A DNA stretch of 64,000 nucleotides from Cymodocea nodosa (lineage: Eukaryota; Streptophyta; Magnoliopsida; Alismatales; Cymodoceaceae). The stretch spans positions 10,454,001-10,518,000 of the forward strand of contig CM072346.1 of the NCBI GenBank assembly GCA_036874045.1, read 5' to 3'. The position numbers were made by a program, and so were the translations under genes. Every line of letters begins with the position of its first letter. The first letter of the stretch is position 1. A model generated the notes under the pieces. That model ran no database searches. It was given only the letters and a program-made list of their open reading frames with translations, and was not told the origin of the DNA. This document shows positions 10,264 through 23,600 of the stretch, one piece after another.

Positions 10264-12326
10264 TGTTTGGTTGTGAAAGGTTAAGTTAGAAAATTTGTTT
10301 GAAATTTTTTTATGCTTATATAAATAATTTTTTTAGAAGTAAACAAACAACATTTCACACAAATTAGACATTAATTCCAATTTGTATTTTAATTACAAGT
10401 GCATAGTGTATATTATATTTATGTGCAAGTATAGGTCGATCCCACAGAGATTGAGTAAGAATTGTATACTGTTTTGATTTTTATATTGGAGTATAAATGT
10501 GTTTAGTAAGCACTCCGTTGAGTCACAGTTAACACAACGGACTTAGTTCGTGGAGTTATGGCTAACTCAACGGACTAATCTCGTGGACTTAAGTTAACTC
10601 CACGAGCCTAATTTTTCCAGTTGAATATTGTTAATTACAGAGGAATTCGACCAACCATTGGGTGGTTCCACAGATTGTAAATAACATCAATTAAGCTCTT
10701 TAATTAGTTAATATTAGATTTATCATTAAGCAATACTAACATTCAAATTTTTCAAATAGTAACCATTAAAATCGTTAAGTATCTGGAACGAATCAATTTC
10801 AGTAAACTGTAAAACTATTTTCTATTTTCTAAATCAAACAAACATAACATATTCACAATACTGACAATGATAACATTACTGACGATACAAAACAAACAAT
10901 ACAACACTTTAATACTAAACGTAAACACAGACAATTTGTTATTTTTGGTATTTTTGTTTTGATATGTTCCTAAAGATGAACAAAAGGTGAAATGTAAAAA
11001 TCACTACATGCGACGCGATTATACCATTGAAAACTTAATGATTTACAATCTTGTCTCCTCTCCCTATAGAATCACAAGTCCAAAATTGCAAGATGATCTC
11101 CTCTTCAGCATACTGGCATCAACCCGAAACCAAGGCTAGAAGCTTTACGATCTCCTAAGATATGAGTCGGTGCTTAGTGAAAATGGCTTCCCTTCCCGCG
11201 ACGCGATCACTCCTCATAGTGGTTGTCAAGCACTAGTTTTTGGCTCAGAATCAACCCGATATCAGGAAAGTATTCTGAGAGACCTTCGATGGTTGGTGAT
11301 TTTGGTGGTGGTGTGGAGCTTCAGGGAACTTCTAACGTTGCCTATAGTTAGCGCAGTTCTCCACCCCCTGCACACAATTTTTCTTCGTCTTTTATATTTC
11401 TTACAGTAGTAACTGCTCCTACTTAGATGATCGGTTGGATTTCCTTCATTCATATCAACGATGGTGATTTCTTCTTCATTCCATGAATGAATTCCTGCGT
11501 GATACGTGTAATCGTGGTTTTCCTTCAAATGTCCTGTTTCTACAACTGCTACAGTGGCATATTAGAAAATAAATGGTCCATGGAGTTACAGATAACTCAA
11601 CAGACTTACTTTGTTGATTTAACTATAAAACACGTGCAATAAAGAAATAAGCTACTAACACAACGCGTTACCTTAGTATGTATTCATGTAACTCAATGTA
11701 TACAGCAATGCTAACTTAATGAGTTATACATGTGCAGCTTACTTGACATAATAAAGCATTTAAATTCAACACGTGCATAAATCTAACTTAAGAAGTTCAG
11801 ATATACAACTTATGGTTTTTATTCACTAACTCAATGAGTTGTTACTTGTACCTTTTACACATTTAAGGCTTTAACTCAATGAGTTGTTACTATATACCTA
11901 CATATTCTTTTAGCATTTACTATTTCAGATACTTACGAACCTTAACTATTCGATGCTCCGATGCGTTTCGGATAGTTAGCAGATAACTCACTGAAAATCC
12001 ACTTAAATCATGCATTCAGGTTTTAACACGTGTATTCTAGGAAATAATAAAATATTCATTTTAAAACATAATTGTCCGGTACATTAAACATAACTCTTAG
12101 AAATAACAGAAAATTTAGATACTTAAGAATTAAAAACCTGCAACTTACCGATAGTTCAAAAATGTACTAAATTAATGCTAATTCCTGGAAATTATGCAGA
12201 TTCTTTCATTAAAGCATATAATAGTGCAATTATAACATAATGGCTTAATTCCCATATGATAAGCTAATTATTTTGTAATTAACTATCATTTAACCGTTAA
12301 TATTATGTATTTCTTCATTCTAAACA
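10264..12326 (-). repeat. 3' LTR of B copy 1
   Basis: It spans 2063 bp, from TGTTTAG (at 12326 reading leftward) to the AACA end at 10264. A conserved TATAAAAG lies at 11389-11396 on the minus strand, at the same place in all five B-family LTRs here. Dyads of the CGTTGAGTTA type occur at 10518-10612 and again near 11580-11710. Unlike the 5' LTR it has no internal 500-bp duplication. Confidence 0.9.
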
Positions 12327-12365
12327 CTTCCCCCATACTTAAATTTTTCTAGTCTCTAAGCAAAC
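12327..12365 (-). promoter_or_regulatory. 3' polypurine tract of B copy 1
   Basis: The minus strand reads AAGTATGGGGGAAG directly before the LTR TG, preceded by a weakened form of the TTTGCTA/TAGCAAA hairpin seen intact at 52911-52930. Confidence 0.75.
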
Positions 12366-14107
12366 TAAGATCTAACTAGTTGGTCTTTCTAAAGTACTAG
12401 ACTTAATTCTTCATTTTGTTTCTTCTTTAAAATACATGAATTAGATTACTATATAGATATTCTGTATTTTTCAGTAATTTGTTTTAACTTTGTTTTCTCC
12501 TCTTCAACCTACAAATATATTTAAAACATATGTAAATTATATACAAAATATATCAGCATCATATAGGTGTTAATTATATTATCATTTTTTTTTCTTTTCA
12601 AATATTTGTTACCCTGAATTTTTCAATATGATTTCCAGAATAAATTTCAACTACATACGAATCAAAACACAATCCAATTCAATATGATTAAAACAAGTAG
12701 AATAAAGAATTGGATCTTAGATAAACAACTTCAAAAGTCTATTCTAGATTCAGCAATCTTAGATAACAGAAAATATACTCGATTCAAAAGATATCTGTAT
12801 TTCACAAAACACTTTTATCTTTTTAGAACAGTATATGCATATTTGTACTTTAAAAGTTAATTTGAAAAGCTTGAATCATACAAGAGCTTTCTAGTGTACC
12901 CATGTATCGAGCTTTCAGTCAACAATCTCAGATCTGATCAGGATCTTAGGTTGCTAGATTTAAATAGTCCTTTTTCAGGTCAACAATCCTTACATACCTA
13001 TCTACTCAAGTACAAAAGGCTCGTGATCAAACAAGTCAATAAACTCTCAAAGTTTTTCTCTTTTTTCTTTTTTTTTTCTTTTCAACACAGTATATATACG
13101 TATTTCATTAATATAGACGCAATAAAACACAAATCTCATATAATCCTACTTCCATTATTTACTGAAAATATGAATCCATATCAATAAGCTCATACTTTTT
13201 CTATAGTTTAATAAGATCTACACATAAATCATTCTACAAGTTTAATCAATCAAATTCAATGTATCCTTGACCATATGTATTTCATTTAATCCAAAAATCA
13301 ACATTTTAGCTCTTTTAGGATTTTAGATAATTTACTGAGTTTCAGTTAAGCATTCTGATTTCTTTTTTTTTAAATTCGTGAAACTGTTAAATTCATAAAA
13401 TTCAGCAAAAACATAAGATACTATATCTAGATTTGTATGAATAGTAAAATTTTGTAGCATATTATATATAAGATTATAAATATAACATTCAAGTAGTTAC
13501 AGTTCTTAAAAATTTTATAGTCTCAATTATCGGATAGTTACAGCAAATTCATAAAAATTTTCAATTTCCATAGAACTTTTGCAGTACCATTCTAATTCCT
13601 CTAATTAAAAAAATTACTTGGCTGTTAATCAAATTACCTCCCCCCATACCTACATTTTGCATTGTCCTCAATGTAAAAGATTTTACAGTAAATTCAGTAA
13701 ATGTTAACAAGTAGGAATATTGTTTTGTTGACTTAACACCTAACTCAATGAACTTAATTCGTTGAGTTAATGAATAACTCCATGAACTAGGTTTAAATGT
13801 AAATTCAGGATAAATAATCAATTACATACCTTGTTCTTTTGTGTCTCCTTCAATATCCTCCGATTTTTGATTTTGAAAAACTTTTCATTCACAAATAAAA
13901 GTAGAATATATAACAAAATAACAAAACATAAATGGTTAAATCAATGTCTTGTGTGGAACCCAGGTTCCTATGCCTTTGGTGGCTCACAAGCAAGTCAGTT
14001 GGTTTCCTAGAATAGATACCAACAAACTAGATTGATATTTTGTTTTGTTTTGTTTTCTCTAAAAATAAATGCAGAATACACACAACATTAAAATATAGAA
14101 TCACAAC
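12366..14107 (-). other. 3' untranslated region of B copy 1
   Basis: No gene. It aligns by many shared words with 51149-52934 of copy 2, for example the GTTCCACACAAGAC block near 13950. It contains the inner polypurine tract (complement of CCTCCCCCCATACC near 13635-13650) and one CGTTGAGTTA-type dyad near 13730-13790. T-rich runs at 13056-13080 and 13360-13372 match A-rich runs in copy 2. Confidence 0.65.
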
Positions 14108-15244
14108 TTAAGAACATGATTGAAAAGTAATAACAAATGGAATAAACATGTCTGTTTAAGCAAACATTTTAGGCATAATCCTTCTTGCTATTAATTCTAT
14201 TTTAATGCAGTCTACTTTCCTTTTTAACTTGTAAACTTGCAATATATTATTAATACTAAATATAAGTGTATTACCATTAATGAATTGAAATGTAGAAAGG
14301 GATCCTCTACTGTTCCAAGATAATGTAGTTGCTTCTATTTCTACATCTATTTCAATATATTCCTCTTCCCACTTCCATTCATTTAGGTCTTTCATAATTC
14401 ATATTTGAAATTTCCTCAATTCATCCCACCATCTAATCAGACATAAAGTAGGATCATCATATTAATTATACTATATTCCTAATTGAATTTTATCATATTC
14501 TGAAGATGATGGTTTAGCTATATTACTCGGTATAGGCAATATTTCTATAAAGTCATTATCATTACTGTCTATGCCTACTATGTATAAATCAGATCTAAAT
14601 GCAACTGTTATATCTATGACTAAATATATATATCCATCAAGTATGACATGAATGTTGTTAATTAATGCTTTCTATCCTAGATATATCATAATATTTTCAG
14701 TCCTAGTATTCAGAAAATTATACACACTTAAGCATAAATCTTCATCCCAATTTCCAGTTGATCTCCATTAATACAATTTTTCAGGAATAGTCAAATTTTT
14801 ATCAGAAAATGTTAAAGCTAACCCACAATTTTTAGTTGGTACTTCAAATCTATTAGGCCTTCCTATATTCCATTCTTCTCTAGTGATAGGATTTCTAATT
14901 AAGATATCAGGTAACAGAATTGCATACCTTGGTTTGGTTCTGTAAATAATTAATCCTTCATCTATCCCCATAATATGATCTATTCCTTCTAATGTATTGG
15001 GTGGAATTCCAGTAGTTTCTTCCATATTCAGATATTCATAGCTGATTGAACTATGATTAAATGACTTTCATAAAAATCCATCTCTCATCTTAGTCATTTT
15101 TGCAGCTTGTAGTCCATGAAAATATTTTTCTCTAACATGGTCTTTGATTTCCTTTGATACACAACATAATCTGCACAAATCTTTAGCAGACAAGTTACTC
15201 AGTACTTCCCTCAGTGCATCTAGTGGTAATTCCATCAATTTCAT
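14108..15244 (-). pseudogene. F-box/F-box-associated protein gene (B copy 1)
   Basis: The first ATG after the proposed splice acceptor opens a frame with an F-box (ELPLDALREVLSNLSAKDLC, then CCVSKEIKDHV). F-box-associated features follow: ILIRNPITREEWN near 14880, and further down LCLIRWWDELRKF, EWKWEEEY and ILQVYKLKRK. The full length is about 379 codons, normal for a plant F-box/FBA protein, but stops interrupt it, including a TAG at 14672-14674 that copy 2 shares. Plant F-box proteins join SKP1 and CUL1 in SCF ubiquitin ligases and choose the substrate. This is no normal retrotransposon gene, so capture from a host is the likely origin. Confidence 0.75.
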
Positions 15245-15255
15245 CTGTTGTGATT

Positions 15256-16853
15256 CTGTATAACATAAACAAAAATTAACAGAGACAAAATCAACATAGC
15301 TACTTACTTACCCTTGTGGAGTTAGGTCATAACTCAACGGACTAAGTTCGTTGATTTAAGTAACAACTCTACGATATTACTAACTATAATTAAACTCACA
15401 TATTTTTTCTTTTTATATTTTTCTATTTACTATATTATACATAGTTACTTTAGTTATACTACTTCATTCAGCTTCCCTCCCATAGGAGGTATCAATTTCA
15501 TTAACAGTTCTATTGATAGGGTTAGGTACTACTTGCATTGGCAATCCTCTAATAGGTCTAATTTCTATTGATTCTTTTTGTCTAGGTATATTTCTATTCA
15601 TATTTTGATTTTGAATTGCAGCATTTCCAAATAAAAGATCTAGACGATTGTTTAATTGTTGCATTATCTTTTCTAATTTCTCTATTTTAGATCCTTGTTC
15701 AATTAATGCTTCATAACTTATATTTTTGTCATTTATATTTTCTCCTCCCTGAAAATTGTTGTTTCTCCAAGATAGATTCAGGTGATTTCTCCAATTAGGG
15801 TTATAAGAATTTCCAAAGTTATCTTTCTGGTTTCTAGCATAAATAATATCTAAATCATTAACGTTTGCATTCTTTTCTGCTAGCTTTTGATTTAATGATA
15901 ACTCTTCTATTTTCTTTGTTAATTCAGTTAATTTAACTTTAAGCATAGTGCTTGAATCTATTTCATGCATTCCCCTTGGCAATACTCTTTCATCTATAAT
16001 AGCTTCAGCTGAGTTTTCCCACTATGCAATTCTTTTTGCAAAGTTTTCTAAGTATGCCCATGCTTCTTCACTACATAGTTTTAAAAATCCATTTTGACAA
16101 GTAGATTCTAATAAAGATTTCATTGAAACATCTATGACTTCATAAATTATACCTATTAATTGTGCTTTACTCATTGCATGATGTGGACATTGAGTCAGTA
16201 AATCTTTAAATCTTTCAAAATATTTCTAGAATGATTCTCCCTGTTTTAGGCTACACATTAATATTTCCTTTTTCTTTTTAATCATTTGATGAGTTGGATA
16301 TTATTTTTCTAGAAAAACAGAGCAAAATTTAGTCCATGCTGAAATTGAATCAGGCAACAGAGTATATAACCATCTCTTAGTTGTGTCTTTTAAAGCAAAA
16401 GGGATATATCTAAGTTTAATAGCATCAATACTCATGTTCGGCATTTTCATCATTTGACAAACTTCATTAAATTCTCTAAAGAAATAATAGGCATCCTCTC
16501 TTTCTAATCCATGAAAATGTGGCAATTGACTAATATAATTAGATTTCAATTCAAACCTATCTCCCTCAAAGTTTGGCAATTGAATCCATGAAGGTTCATC
16601 AACTAATTCAGGATACAGAATTTCCCTTAATGGTTTTTCTACTAGAGCAGTCATATCTTCATTCTCTTTTAGAGAAAGGTTAGCTACACCCCTAAGGATT
16701 TCGTTAAAGTCCAATTTAGAAAATATTTCAGTACGCCTCTGTGTTGAATAATCCTATATAGGTGTTCTTACTAATTGTTTAGTGTTAGGAGAATGAATCC
16801 ATGTACTCATAAACTCTTACATAAAGTAAAATAGCAGAAGATTAATTACATAC
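15256..16853 (-). other. proposed gag-containing GT-AG intron (B copy 1)
   Basis: On the minus strand the sequence TTCAAACTA is followed by GTATGT (16853-16848), a strong plant 5' splice site. At the other end a T-rich run finishes TTATACAG (CAG at 15258-15256) before AATCACAACAG. In copy 2 the matching flanks are joined directly, TTCAAACT then G then AATCGACA (49991-50004), with gag missing. The proposed intron is 1598 nt and contains the complete gag ORF. The donor is also present in copy 3 at 62916. Confidence 0.8.
15464..16810 (-). pseudogene. gag capsid ORF without a zinc knuckle (B copy 1)
   Basis: The ATG at 16810 lies 43 nt inside the proposed intron and starts MSTWIHSP. An in-frame TAG at 16754-16756 is shared with copy 3. 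The capsid region reads LPHFHGLEREDAYYFFREF and IKLRYIPFALKDTTKRWLYT, aligning with element A gag. Stops interrupt it near 16298 and 16228 and once near 16020. After the capsid come NSYNPNWRNHLNLSWRNNN, a predicted coiled coil (EQGSKIEKLEKIMQQLNNRL) and RGLPMQVVPNP. Where element A has its CCHC knuckle this protein has none; the knuckle is found instead at the head of pol. Confidence 0.85.
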
Positions 16854-17782
16854 TAGTTTGAAGCTTTGTATTTAATAAATAGTTGTTGATAGATGAAGTT
16901 GAATCAGCTGCTTCTACTTCTAGTTCCCCAATGAATTTTGTTTCCTCTCCTAAGTGTTGGTAACTCGTAAATAACATTCTGTTCTCTATTTATAATGCAC
17001 ATCCATAAAGTAGATGAATCTCGTTTCAAGAACGTGTCTTGTAACATGCAGTGTGGTTCCTATTTTTATGGATATGTGTTTCACTTCTAATTTTAAATTT
17101 TAGTAACCGTTAAACCTACGAAGTTTCATTTATGTCTAAAAGAATAATCGTTTAGCTTAATCCACGAACTAACCTCGTTGAGTTACAGTTAACTCAACAG
17201 ACTAGCTTCGGTTACTATTTGCTAACTCCACAGACTAACTTCGTTGAGTTACAATTAACCTTAACTCCACGAAGTCAATAATAAAATATAAGGTCACTCC
17301 AGACTTACTCCATTGAATTAACACTTAGCAAATTTTCTAAAACTTACTCCTCGTATTAACTTCTATATTTTTTTTCTACTGCATTTTGTCAACTTAAATA
17401 AAGTTAAATAGATGTCATTAATGCAATGTTCTAAATAAAACTCATTTAAATTTGAACATTATATGCATATTTAATTTGTAGTTTATTTCATGTATGCAGA
17501 ACTTACATTTTACTTTTTAGCATGCAGATACATTCAACATTAACCAAACATCGTGCATTTAATCATGTCATTCAGAAAATTTGTAAATCTTTTAAGCAGT
17601 CTTGTACATTGTTTAAATAGTTATATAATATTCAAGATAGTTCATCCATTACATCATTCATTCTCAAACACGAATGTAGAAACATTTGAATAACATTCAT
17701 TCATTTATATGAATAATTTACATTTACATTCAGTTAGATATTTTCCATACAAATATAAGTATAAGTAGATGAACAATACAAT
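16854..17782 (-). promoter_or_regulatory. accessory ORF-gag spacer with dyads (B copy 1)
   Basis: No gene. At 17160-17335 there is a cluster of CGTTGAGTTA / TAACTCAACG and TAACTCCACG half-sites, and near 16980-17050 a stretch shared with copies 2 and 3 (CACGTTC, AGACACGTTCTTG on the minus strand). The spacing to the splice donor is conserved: 929, 932 and 943 nt in copies 1, 2 and 3. Confidence 0.6.
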
Positions 17783-20048
17783 TTAATCTTTCTTCCTAAG
17801 TTCATCTACTTCCTTTTGGAGTTTTTCTAATTGTTGCTCTAATTGATTTATCCTCTCTACAACTCCAATAATGCCTCTAGAAGGTCCAGATACTTCAGCA
17901 GCTACAGCATAATTTCTATATTCTTTCACTGAAATGGCTCTAGATTTTATCCTTTTGGATGTCCATTTCGTGAAATCAATATTATCCACCATCAGTAGTG
18001 GAATCAAATCTCCATAAAATAATTTCTTTTTTACTACTCTCAATTTGGAGATAAAAACTACAAACCAATTAACTTGAATCTTATTCACAACTACATAGGT
18101 GGCCCACTTGACAAACTGACTTAATTCAATATCATGGCCTTGTCGTTGATAGACATTTTTTATCAAAATGGTAGCTATCATGTGTGCTTTACCATTTAAG
18201 TGTTTCAATCTGTTTAATAATGGCACACCAAGATTGATAGCTAAATTGTCATTGATTTCCTGTTGTCCACTCAATGGTAGTTGTGCTTTCCATAATTTCT
18301 TTCCCTTCATTTCTCAATCCTAAAATGTTGTGGAGAAGCTCTAGTATTTTCTATACATCAGCTTGCTCCACGTTGGAAATTAATCCACTTTCTTTGTCTC
18401 TCAAATTGGCATAGAAGTAGGGCATTAGATTTTCATATACTACATGCCCTCTCTGTTGAGAAATAAATTGCAGTAGACACTGAAACTCAAATAAGTCCTT
18501 AATTTCTTGCATACCATCCTAGTTTATTGGTCTACTGTATATGATATCATAACCCCTAATCTCTTGATATTTATTATATGCTTCCTGACTCCAAAAGTGT
18601 ACTTCATTTAAAATTGTTGCTTCAGTCAGGTTAGGAATTTGAATTTATTGCTTTAGAGGGGTTTGTTCTTGAATTTCCTCTTCCATTTGGTGAACTTGAA
18701 TTGGCTGGGAATGCTCTAGAGATTCCTACATTTTTACTTCTACTTCTATCTATGGTGGAGAGTTGACAGAACTCTCTACTCTATCTTGAATTCTTTTAAT
18801 TAATTACTGAAGAGTTTTTCCCTCTTCAGTGGAATCTGTCGAGTCATTCCTTTCTTGTTCAATGAGTACTTGTTCAGCTCCTTCTCTTTCTTCTCCCTCC
18901 TGACTACCAATCTGCATTGTCATTGTTCTTTCTGATCTTGTGGTAGATTGGGATGGAGTCACAAGCAAATCAGCTTCTGCCCTAATTTCTGTTCTTTCTG
19001 TTTGTACAAGCTGTAGATTAATTTCAGCCTATTTTCCTTCTCCTCTTTGCTCTTGCTGTTGCTGCTCCTGCTCCTCCTCAGAATCGAATAGCAGGTTTAC
19101 AAAAATTTGCTCTACAGGCCCTACTGATATTTGTATTTCAGATTTAATCTCATCTTGATGTTCAGGCACTATCTCTTTTCCTTTTCTTCTTCTAATTAAC
19201 TGTGCCTGATCTTCCTCTTCTTCTTCTGAGATTAAATCTACAAAAATAGGCTCTGCAGGCCCTCGAGCCACAAGTACTGGCTCTTCCTGTTTAACTTTTT
19301 CAATAATTGCTGATCTTGAAGGACTAGCTTCAGCTTCTCTTGCAGCACTTGCTCTAGCTGCTTCCAAATGTTGTTCAACTTTAATTTTGTATTGGGCCTT
19401 TAACTTTTCTTTAGTCCTTTTCCTATAGAGTGCATCATAAAGTAAATGAGATTTTGCCACAGCCATATCTTCAGAATTTCCTTGGCTCTTGGCAATTGTC
19501 ACCAGCTCTACAAATTCTTTCCATTCCTCTAGCATAGATGGCCCCAAAAATGCTGCTCTTTCTAATGGCCCCAAAAATGCTGCTCTTTCTAATGGCGGTG
19601 GAATGGATGGTCCTGGCTACTATTCCTCAAAGACAAGTCTTTCAGCAGTCGGTTCCTGTTGTTCTTCAATTGCCTGCTCTTCATTTCCTTTCCTTTGTTG
19701 CTCCTAGATTGCCCACTGAGCCCGTCTACCTATGTGTCTTTTGAACTAGGGTCGGGACTTACGTTGGATCAATTCTAGGACAACTTCATTATTTTGCCCG
19801 ATTCGTCTTTCTCTATTTACAGCAACTTCCATTGCTACTTTGATTCTTGTTTCCATAATCTGAGGTATTTTTATACCTAAATCTACTAAAACTTTTCTCT
19901 AGTCGAAAAGGTCAGATTCTACCTTTTGCACCTCTTTTTCCCTCGTTGTATTTTTGATCTTCTGCCTTGTGTGCCATTCTTCCAATTCTTTAAGAAATTC
20001 TGATGTGTCAACTACGTCCTCCCAGAATTCTAGTGTCAACTTTGTCAT
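17783..20048 (-). pseudogene. accessory (env-position) ORF with Transposase_32-like region (B copy 1)
   Basis: It starts at the ATG at 20048 (MTKLTLEFWEDVVDT) and ends with a coiled coil (INQLEQQLEKLQKEVDELRK) just before 17783. It is about 755 codons with several stops. The N-terminal third is charged and helical; the middle (19550-18600) is Glu-rich with LISEEEEEDQAQLIRRRKGK. The C-terminal third (18540-18050) matches the putative plant transposon protein family in style: FYANLRDKE, LLHNIL, LNRLKHLNGKAHMIATILI and FVKWATYVV. Athila elements often carry an env-like ORF in this position. I see no clear signal peptide or membrane span, so calling it env would be unsupported. Confidence 0.7.
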
Positions 20049-20631
20049 CGTGGAGTTACGAAACGAACGGAATCACTTTGCTCTCTACTATTCTAAGTTC
20101 TAAATGATACTGCGAATAATGACCCCAAATCCTAAGTTTTACTATAAATAAGCCCTAAGTTTGGGAGAGTAATCGGGTCATTTTTTTGCGTAAACTCTCG
20201 CTCTCTCATCTATCTCTCCGTGGAATTACAATTAACTCCACGGGCTAAGTCTGTGGACTTAACTATAGTACTCCATTGAGTTATAGTTATCTCAATGGGG
20301 TAAGTTCGTTGACTAATCCTAGACTCAATGGAGTAAGTTCGTTGAGTTAAGCATAACTCAACAGACTTTTCGTAAAGTTATAACTAATAAAAATACTTAT
20401 AATAATAATTTACTTCGGTCTAGACCAAAGAATTTCTAGTCTAATCGACTCTTAATTTTTTCAACATTTTAGCATTTCGGTCAAACTGTTATAGTCCTCG
20501 ATTGAACTAAAATTAAATTATATATATATATTTTTCTTTCGGTAGAACCGATACTATGCTTCCGTAACAACAACATTTTCACTTAATAATATATAGTTTT
20601 TTTTTATTATATATACTTAGAAAATTTCTTA
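20049..20631 (-). promoter_or_regulatory. pol-accessory ORF spacer with two dyad types (B copy 1)
   Basis: At 20218-20375 are CGTTGAGTTA-type dyads, and at 20415-20575 degenerate CGGTT..ACCGA repeats such as TTTCGGTAGAACCGATACTA. Both blocks occur in the same order in copies 2 and 3. No gene. Confidence 0.65.
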
Positions 20632-23600
20632 CTAAGTAAAGCTCGAGTAGTCCTCTACTCTTACTTCTTCTATAATTCCAAACAAACTTTTTGGTATCTT
20701 CAAAATAGGTCTAAGTCTTTGTCCAATTACTTTAAATATATTCTGATTTTTAGGATTTTCAATTTCAATAGCTCCATAGGAATAAATATTTCAAACTATA
20801 TAAGGTCCTGCCCATCTAGATCTTAATTTCCCTAGATGGTTATGGAGTCTAATCATGTAAAGATATACTTCTTATCCTATTTCAAAGGTTTTTGGAATAA
20901 TTTTTTTCTTTTTCTCTTACAGTCTTCGAATAAGCTTCATTCCTAAATTCTTCCAATTCAATCAATTGCATTTTCTTGTTTTTAGCAGCTTGATTTAAAT
21001 TAGTGTTTAGAGTTTTTAATGCCGAATAAGCTTTATGTTCAATTTGAACTAGTAAATGACAATTTTTTCCATATACTAGCCTAATAGGTGACATACCTAA
21101 GCTTGTCATATAGGTAGTTCTATAAGCCCAAAGTACATCTATTAATCTATTAGCCCAATCTTTTCTAGTAGGATTTACTACTTTTTCTAAGATTAACTTA
21201 ATTTGTTTGTTTGCACTTTCTACTTGTCCACTTGTTTGTGGATGATATGATGTTGCAATTTTGTGATTTACTCCATATTTCTTCATTAAGGCTTCAAAAC
21301 TTCTATTATAGAAATGAGTTCCTCTATCACTGATAATAGCTTTAGGTATTCCAAATTTGGCAATTATATTAGTTCTTATAAAATGTATTACCACTTTGTT
21401 GTCATTAGTTTTTGTAAGAATAGCTTTTATACACTTAGATACATAATCCACCTCCAACAATATATAATTAAATTGATTAGACATAGGAAATGGACCCATA
21501 AAATCTATTCCCCACACATCAAAGATTTCAACCTCAATAATAGGATTAAGAGGCATCATATTCCTCTTGGATATTCTTCCTATTTGTTAACATCTTAAAC
21601 AACTTAAGCAATATTTATGAGCATCTTTGAATAGTGTTGGCCAATAAAATCCACATTGCAGAATTTTGGCAGTAGTTTTCCCTCAACCAAAATGCCCTCC
21701 ACATGCTTAGTCATGGCAGAAAGACAATATGCTCTGATATTTAGTTTTTGGAACACACCTCCTTAAAACCATATCAAGACATTTCTTAAATAAGTATGGG
21801 TCTTCCCAATAGTAATATTTTACTCTTGAAAAGAATAATTTCTTATCCTGTCTATTCCAATCCTTAGGTGTTAAACCAGTAACTAAGTAATTAACTATGT
21901 CTGCATACCAAGGTATTGTGTTGATGGTCATTAATTGTTCATCAGGAAAATTATCCTTAATTTCAATATTTGATTTTTCTATTTGTAACCTTGATAAGTG
22001 ATCTGCTACTACATTCTCACAACCTTTTTTATCTTTAATTTCTAGATCAAATTCTTGTAATAATAATATCCATCGGATCAATTTAGGTTTAGTCTCTTTC
22101 TTTGCTATTAGATGTTTTAAAGCTGAATGATCCATGTATACTACCACTTTAGCTCTAATCAGATATGATCTAAACTTTTCTAAGGCAAACACAACCACTA
22201 ATAGTTCTTTTTCAATAGTTGTATAATTAACTTGAGCATCATTTAAGGTTTTGCTTGCTTAATGAATCACTCTAGGAGATTTTTCTATCTTCTATCCCAA
22301 CATTGCTCCTACAGCAAAATCAGATGCATCACACATTAATTCAAATGGATGACTCCAATCAGGTGCTTGAATTATAGGAGTTGAAATTAAGCTAGTTTTA
22401 AGTTTGAAAAATGCTTATTTGCAATTTTTATCAAAGTTGAATGGGACATCTTTTAATAGATTAGTTAAAGGTCTAGCTATTTTGCTAAAATCTTTAATGA
22501 ATCTTTTATAAAATCTAGCATGTCCTAGAAATGATCTAATATCTTTTACTGATTAAGGTTTTGGTATATTAGAAATTACTTCTATTTTAGCTTTATCTAC
22601 TTCCAACCCTTTCTTTGAAACATGTCCCAAGACTATTCCTTGTTTAACCATGAAGTGACATTTTTCCCAATTTAGAACCAGACATTTTTCCACACAGCGT
22701 TTTAATACTTGGTCTAAATTGCTTAAACAAACTTCATACGAAGTTCCATAAATAGTAAAATCATCTATAAATATTTCTAAAAAATCTTCAGTCATTCTAG
22801 TGAATATGCCCTGCATACACCTTTGAAAGGTGGCTGGTGCATTGCATAATCTGAATGGTATTCTCTTAAAAGCATAAGTTCCATTAGGACAGGTGAAAGC
22901 TGTCTTCTCTTGATCCTCTAATGCTACTAGATCTTGGTTATATCCTAAATACCCATCTAGGAAACAAAAATATTCTTGCCCTACTAATTTCTCTAACATT
23001 TGATCTATAAAAGGTAAGGGAAAATGATCTTTCCTAGTCACAACATTCAGCTTTCTATAGTCTATACACACTCTCTAGCGTGATTGAATTCTAGTAGGTA
23101 TCAAGTCCTAACTTTCATTCCTAATAACTGTTAATCCTGATTTCTTGGGAACTACATGGATTGGGCTAACCCATGAGTTATCAAAAATCAGATAAATTAT
23201 GTCATTATGTAACCATTTAACTATTTCCTTTCTAACTACTTCTTTAAGGTTAGGATTTAATCTTCTCTTAGGAATTCTAATAGGTTTAGCATTCTCTTCT
23301 AAATATATGTGGTGACAGCATAAAGTTACACTTAACCCTTTTATATCAGTCATAGTCCATCCTATTGCTTCTTTATAAGTTTTGACTACATCTTTTAATT
23401 TAGCAATTTGATCCTCTTTTAAATCTGAAGCAATAATGATTGGACAAGTTCATTTTTCTTCCAGAAATATATAGTTAATTCAAGAGGTAAATGTTTTAAA
23501 TCTAAATGTTGTCTATCAGAAGCTAAAGCTCCCAACTGAACATCATCATTTTCTATATTAATCTCTTCTTGATCTCCTTCTATATTTATGCTTTCACTTT

